A stretch of DNA of 8,794 nt from an uncultured Collinsella sp. (GTDB lineage: Bacteria; Actinomycetota; Coriobacteriia; Coriobacteriales; Coriobacteriaceae), in assembly GCA_902478705.1 (NCBI GenBank), contig CABSMB010000031.1, positions 1-8,794 of the forward strand. Reading direction: 5' to 3'. The notes under the pieces were generated by a model that did not search any database, was not told the DNA's origin, and worked only from the letters and a program-made list of their open reading frames with translations. The position numbers and the translations under genes are program-made. This document shows positions 5,944-8,794 of this stretch, one piece after another (positions within the stretch are counted from its first letter, which is position 1; each line of letters starts with the position of its first letter).

Positions 5944-7049
5944 TTCGCCGTCAACTCATCAATTTCCAAAACCGCAGTGTCGATGTTCGCGTCGGATTGG
6001 GCGCGTTCGATGAGCTGCCGCGCACGTTTGCCTCGGCTGTGGGCAAGCCTAAGCGCGCAATGGTGGTTTGGAACGACGTCGCATCCGAGCGTTTTGGCGA
6101 GGTCGTCGAGCATGCGCTGATCGACGCCGGTTTTGCCGTGTCGCTGCTCGTCCTCGAGGTTTCGCCTGCCGGCGCTACGCTGGCCGATGCCGATACCGTC
6201 TTTGGCGCCCTGTCGGCTAACGGTATTACCTGCGACGATCTCGTTGTCGCTGTCGGCGACACGGCGACCTGCTCGGTCGTTTGCTGGTGTGCCAACCAGT
6301 GGTGCGGTCGCACCGAGTGCGCCTTGCTTCCGACGACGTTCGACGCCATGCTCACGGTCGCGACGACCATGAAGCCGCTCGTCGCCTCGTCGGCGAATGC
6401 GCTTCCCGCTATCGCGTTCCGTCCCGAGCCGGGCTTGGTCGTGTGTGACCTCGACCTTGTTCGCGAGGCGGACCCCGAGGACCTCAAGCTCGGCTATGCG
6501 GTACTTGTTGGCACCATGCTTTCGAGCAGCAAGTCCCGCTGGAATCAGTTTACCGAGACCGTCCCCGAGATTCTCGCGGGCGAGGAGGTCGCGCTTGTCA
6601 ATGCCATTCAGTGGTCTCAGACTGCCCGCAAGGACGTACTGATGGCCACGAACCCGAGCGCCCGCCATGCGCTCGATTTTGGCAAGACGGGGGAGCGTAC
6701 CCTGCGCGCCTGCTTGGGCGATGCCGCTTCTCAGGTCCCTGCCTACCAGCTGTTGTCCGAGGGCATGCGCTTTGAGGCGCGCCTAGCACATGATGCCTGC
6801 GACTTTGATATCGATTACGTCTTTGAGGTCGATGACTGCCTGGAGGACTTTGGTATCGAGGAGCTTGCCTTCGATCTGGAGCCTGCCTCATATATCGAGG
6901 AGTTCCGCAGGCAGCAGTTTGTCCGCTCGAACCGCAGCATGTTGCCGCTGCCCGCGGCACTTGGCGCCATTCGCCTAACAAGCGTTGAGGACGAGGTTCT
7001 TGAGCGCCATGCTCACGCCTACTTGGCTTCTCGCAAAGAACTTCTCTAA
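5940..7049 (+). CDS. AroB-like protein, probable pseudoenzyme of 3-dehydroquinate synthase
   Basis: The 369-residue product has the length and overall pattern of 3-dehydroquinate synthase. By eye against E. coli AroB it aligns without gaps across DLVVAVGDTATCS...LLPTTF (100-134), and AF-x-x-x-P-G-LVV-x-DLD (159-172) also matches. The catalytic signatures are gone. The NAD-binding GGGVVGD is GDTATCS (106-112). The zinc-ligand Glu of AEVIKYG is V188 (AVLVGTM). GHTFGHAIE is GKTGERTLR (248-256), with both His replaced. The HGEAV histidine is lost (about A268). All zinc-ligand positions are therefore substituted. Six Cys crowd residues 98-127. The frame is intact with ordinary codon use, so it is probably expressed and selected. 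The start ATG at 5940 overlaps the aroK stop; GGAG at 5925-5928 helps. It may be a structural or regulatory partner, or a new enzyme. Family similarity and residue loss are seen; function is unknown. Confidence 0.82.
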   Translation: MIRRQLINFQNRSVDVRVGLGAFDELPRTFASAVGKPKRAMVVWNDVASERFGEVVEHALIDAGFAVSLLVLEVSPAGATLADADTVFGALSANGITCDDLVVAVGDTATCSVVCWCANQWCGRTECALLPTTFDAMLTVATTMKPLVASSANALPAIAFRPEPGLVVCDLDLVREADPEDLKLGYAVLVGTMLSSSKSRWNQFTETVPEILAGEEVALVNAIQWSQTARKDVLMATNPSARHALDFGKTGERTLRACLGDAASQVPAYQLLSEGMRFEARLAHDACDFDIDYVFEVDDCLEDFGIEELAFDLEPASYIEEFRRQQFVRSNRSMLPLPAALGAIRLTSVEDEVLERHAHAYLASRKELL

Positions 7050-7181
7050 GTTTTATTGACATCCATCGTCTTTCGTATCATGTTGAGGGGCGGGTTTCCA
7101 ATCGGTTGCGGATCGCATGCGATTCCGTCGTTCGGTTGAGGCCCGTTCCGTCTTTATGGAGACAATAAGAAAGGAATCTGC
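7050..7181 (+). promoter_or_regulatory. Leader and candidate promoter of the M24 peptidase gene
   Basis: A perfect -35 box TTGACA (7056-7061) begins 7 nt after the AroB-like stop. At 17 nt spacing the -10 is a weak CATGTT (7079-7084). TATCAT at 7076-7081 is better but only 14 nt away. I see no terminator hairpin with a T tract after the AroB-like gene, so read-through is also possible. A 12-bp perfect palindrome ATCGCATGCGAT (7112-7123) lies downstream of the promoter, in the transcribed leader, and could be an operator. The ribosome site AAGAAAGGAA ends 5 nt before the ATG at 7182. Confidence 0.4.
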
Positions 7182-8312
7182 ATGTCTGAGTTTGCTGCCG
7201 GTCCTGCCGGTCGTATCGAGCGTGTCCGTACCTTGATGGCTGAGCGCGGCTACGACGCTATCGTGGTGCGCGACGAGGCCAATCTTCGTTGGCTTACGGG
7301 CGTGAAGGGCGTCTTCGATTACACCTTCGAGTTCCCGCACGCGGCGTTTATTACGGCTGACCAGTGCCTGTTCCATACCGACTCGCGCTACTTCAACAGC
7401 TTTGAGGAGAACACGCCCGCCGGCAGCCCCTGGGTCTACGACATGGACGAGGGCACCATCCCCGGTTGGGTCGCCGGTAAGATCGCGGCCAACAAGTGCC
7501 GCGTCTGCGCTGTCGAGGACGACATGCAGATCAACTTCTACCAGGGTATTCAGCGTGGTCTGGAGGATCGTTCCGTCGCCTGCATGCTGCCGCTGATGCA
7601 TGACGACATTCGCAAGATGCGCGCCATCAAGGACGCCGAGGAGATCGAGCTCATGCGCCATGCGCAGTCGATCACCGATGCTGCTTTCCAGCATATGCTC
7701 GGCTTTATTAAGCCCGGTATGACCGAGAAGCAGGTTCGCAACGAGCTCGAGAACTTTATGTTCGCCAACGGCGCCGACAGCCTGGCCTTCGGCTCCATCG
7801 TGGCGAGCGGCCCCAATACCGCCAACCCGCATGCCGTCCCGAGTGATCGCGTGATCGAGAAGGGCGACTTCGTCCTTATGGATTACGGCGCGGGCTACTG
7901 TGATTATCGTTCCGACATGACGCGCACCGTCGTGATGGGCGAGCCTACCCAGGAGCAGCTTGACCTGTACGCGCTCGTGCGCCGTACACACGAGGAATGC
8001 GTCGCCGCCATCCATCCGGGCGTGGAGGGCAACGACATTTTCAAGCTTTCCAAGAAGATTATCGGCGATGCCGGCTATGGCGATTACTACAACCATGGCC
8101 TGGGCCACGGCGTGGGCATCGACATCCACGAGCTGCCCAACTTTAACCGCAGCAAGAATATCATCGAGGTTGGCTCGGTTGTCACCATGGAGCCCGGCGT
8201 GTATCTGCCCGGTGTGGGCGGCGTGCGCCTGGAGGACTACGGCGTCGTCACCGAGAACGGCTACGAGCCCTTCACCAAGACCCCGCATGACCTGCACGTC
8301 ATCGACTGCTAG
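7182..8312 (+). CDS. pepQ: M24-family Xaa-Pro peptidase
   Basis: This cytosolic two-metal peptidase cleaves bonds before proline in dipeptides or at peptide N-termini. The 376-residue product has a creatinase-type N-terminal domain (about 10-140) and a pita-bread catalytic domain (about 150-370). All five metal ligands are visible: D234 (LMDYGAGY), D245 (YRSDMTRT), H309 (HGLGHGVG), E337 (TMEPGVY) and E351 (VRLEDYG). Substrate-side histidines H217 (NPHAVPS) and H316 (IHELPN) are also present. The ATG at 7182 has a good ribosome site. The gene precedes efp, a pairing conserved in many Gram-positive bacteria and one that makes sense because both deal with proline-rich chains. Dipeptidase (PepQ) and aminopeptidase (PepP/YqhT-like) cannot be told apart by sequence inspection; the symbol follows the actinobacterial naming at this locus. 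Confidence 0.92.
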   Translation: MSEFAAGPAGRIERVRTLMAERGYDAIVVRDEANLRWLTGVKGVFDYTFEFPHAAFITADQCLFHTDSRYFNSFEENTPAGSPWVYDMDEGTIPGWVAGKIAANKCRVCAVEDDMQINFYQGIQRGLEDRSVACMLPLMHDDIRKMRAIKDAEEIELMRHAQSITDAAFQHMLGFIKPGMTEKQVRNELENFMFANGADSLAFGSIVASGPNTANPHAVPSDRVIEKGDFVLMDYGAGYCDYRSDMTRTVVMGEPTQEQLDLYALVRRTHEECVAAIHPGVEGNDIFKLSKKIIGDAGYGDYYNHGLGHGVGIDIHELPNFNRSKNIIEVGSVVTMEPGVYLPGVGGVRLEDYGVVTENGYEPFTKTPHDLHVIDC

Positions 8313-8334
8313 CCCATTTCGATAGATTTTTGGG

Positions 8335-8377
8335 GCGGGGCGTCCGGAGCAATTCGGGCGCCCCGCGTTCTCTTTTT
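8335..8377 (+). terminator. Strong intrinsic terminator after the M24 peptidase gene
   Basis: CGGGGCGTCCG (8336-8346) pairs with CGGGCGCCCCG (8355-8365) with one G-T wobble. One further G-C pair (8335 with 8366) extends the stem to 12 bp. The loop has 8 nt, and a T-rich run ends at 8377. It lies 22 nt after the stop codon and separates the peptidase gene from efp. Confidence 0.9.
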
Positions 8378-8385
8378 ATGCGCTC

Positions 8386-8414
8386 GCTGCAGGCGCCGTC
8401 TGCAAGTGTATAAT
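8386..8414 (+). promoter_or_regulatory. efp promoter
   Basis: A perfect -10 box TATAAT lies at 8409-8414. The -35 region at 8386-8392 (GCTGCAG) is poor at 16-17 nt spacing. The start would fall near 8421, giving a leader of about 50 nt. That leader contains a small hairpin (GGACGC, 8433-8438, with GCGTTC, 8443-8448) and the ribosome site AAGAAAGG (8459-8466), 5 nt before the ATG. With the terminator just upstream, efp is likely transcribed on its own. Confidence 0.6.
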
Positions 8415-8471
8415 TTCGGTCGTATGTAATTTGGACGCTTGTGCGTTCTGCCCATAACAAGAAAGGTCACT

Positions 8472-8794
8472 ATGCCTACCATTTCTACCGCCGACTTCAA
8501 GAACGGCCTCGGTCTCCGCATTAAGGACAAGGTCTACACCATCGTCGAGTTCCAGCATGTCAAGCCGGGCAAGGGCGGCGCGTTTGTGCGCTACAAGACC
8601 CGCGACATCAAGAGCGGCCGCGTCGTCGAGAACACCTGCAACGCCGGCACCAAGTTCGAGAGCGTCATGCTCACCACCCGTGAGTTCCAGTACCTCTACA
8701 ACGATGGCACCGACTACATCTTCATGGACAACGAGTCCTATGAGCAGGTTCCCGTTCCCGAGGACATGGTGGGCGAGATCTCCAAGTGGCTGCG
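8472..8794 (+). CDS. efp: Elongation factor P, 5' part only (cut by right edge)
   Basis: EF-P binds ribosomes stalled at consecutive prolines and promotes peptide-bond formation. The window holds the first 107 codons plus two bases of a protein normally near 185 residues. The N-terminal KOW-like domain (about 1-65) has the loop KPGKGGAFVRYK, with K34 at the tip position that is modified in many bacteria. The start of the central OB domain follows (NDGTDYIFMDNESYEQ, about 77-92, continuing to the edge). The ATG at 8472 has a good ribosome site and gives MPTISTADFKNGL, a standard EF-P start. The loop reads PGKGG, whereas I recall actinobacterial EF-P commonly having PGKGP and E. coli PGKGQ. No modification enzyme gene is in the window, so the state of K34 cannot be judged. 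Confidence 0.95.
   Translation, partial: MPTISTADFKNGLGLRIKDKVYTIVEFQHVKPGKGGAFVRYKTRDIKSGRVVENTCNAGTKFESVMLTTREFQYLYNDGTDYIFMDNESYEQVPVPEDMVGEISKWL

Noticed and set aside
7053..8297. 414-codon minus-strand frame opposite the M24 peptidase gene
   Set aside because: It is a shadow of a well-supported gene; low-information sequence rich in Ala, Val, Leu and His with no family motif.

Overview
The window is a GC-rich bacterial core-gene block with one AT-rich gene at its left edge. The gene order alaS - ruvX - mltG - (HAD phosphatase) - shikimate kinase - AroB-like - M24 peptidase - efp matches, from memory, the actinobacterial order alaS-ruvX-mltG-aro genes-pepQ-efp (for example Mycobacterium). 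Codon use favours C or G in third position. The compact order and a YqeG-family HAD gene in the middle suggest Coriobacteriia, most likely a Collinsella-like gut actinobacterium. That placement is an inference from gene order and style, not a database match.

Layout. Positions 1-252 hold the 5' part of a minus-strand membrane-protein gene of about 42-45% GC by hand count, cut by the left edge. Positions 253-449 are a divergent intergenic region with a plus-strand intrinsic terminator that has no visible plus-strand gene to terminate, followed by the alaS promoter and ribosome binding site. Positions 450-7049 look like one operon of six tightly packed genes: alaS, ruvX, mltG, a yqeG-like HAD phosphatase, aroK and an aroB-like gene. 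The gaps are 17 nt or less, or the genes overlap. A 132-nt gap follows, with a candidate promoter and a 12-bp palindrome. Then come an M24 Xaa-Pro peptidase gene (7182-8312), a strong terminator, the efp promoter, and the first 107 codons of efp running off the right edge.

Function. The block combines translation (AlaRS and elongation factor EF-P), nucleic-acid processing (RuvX), cell-wall synthesis (MltG), proline-peptide turnover (M24 peptidase), and what remains of a shikimate-pathway locus. Shikimate kinase keeps its whole active site. The AroB-like protein beside it keeps the fold-level similarity and an open frame but has lost the NAD-binding glycine motif and all three zinc-ligand positions of 3-dehydroquinate synthase. 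This apparent pseudoenzyme, with a new cysteine cluster where the NAD loop should be, is the most interesting item in the window. aroE, aroC and aroQ, which share this locus in other actinobacteria, are absent here.
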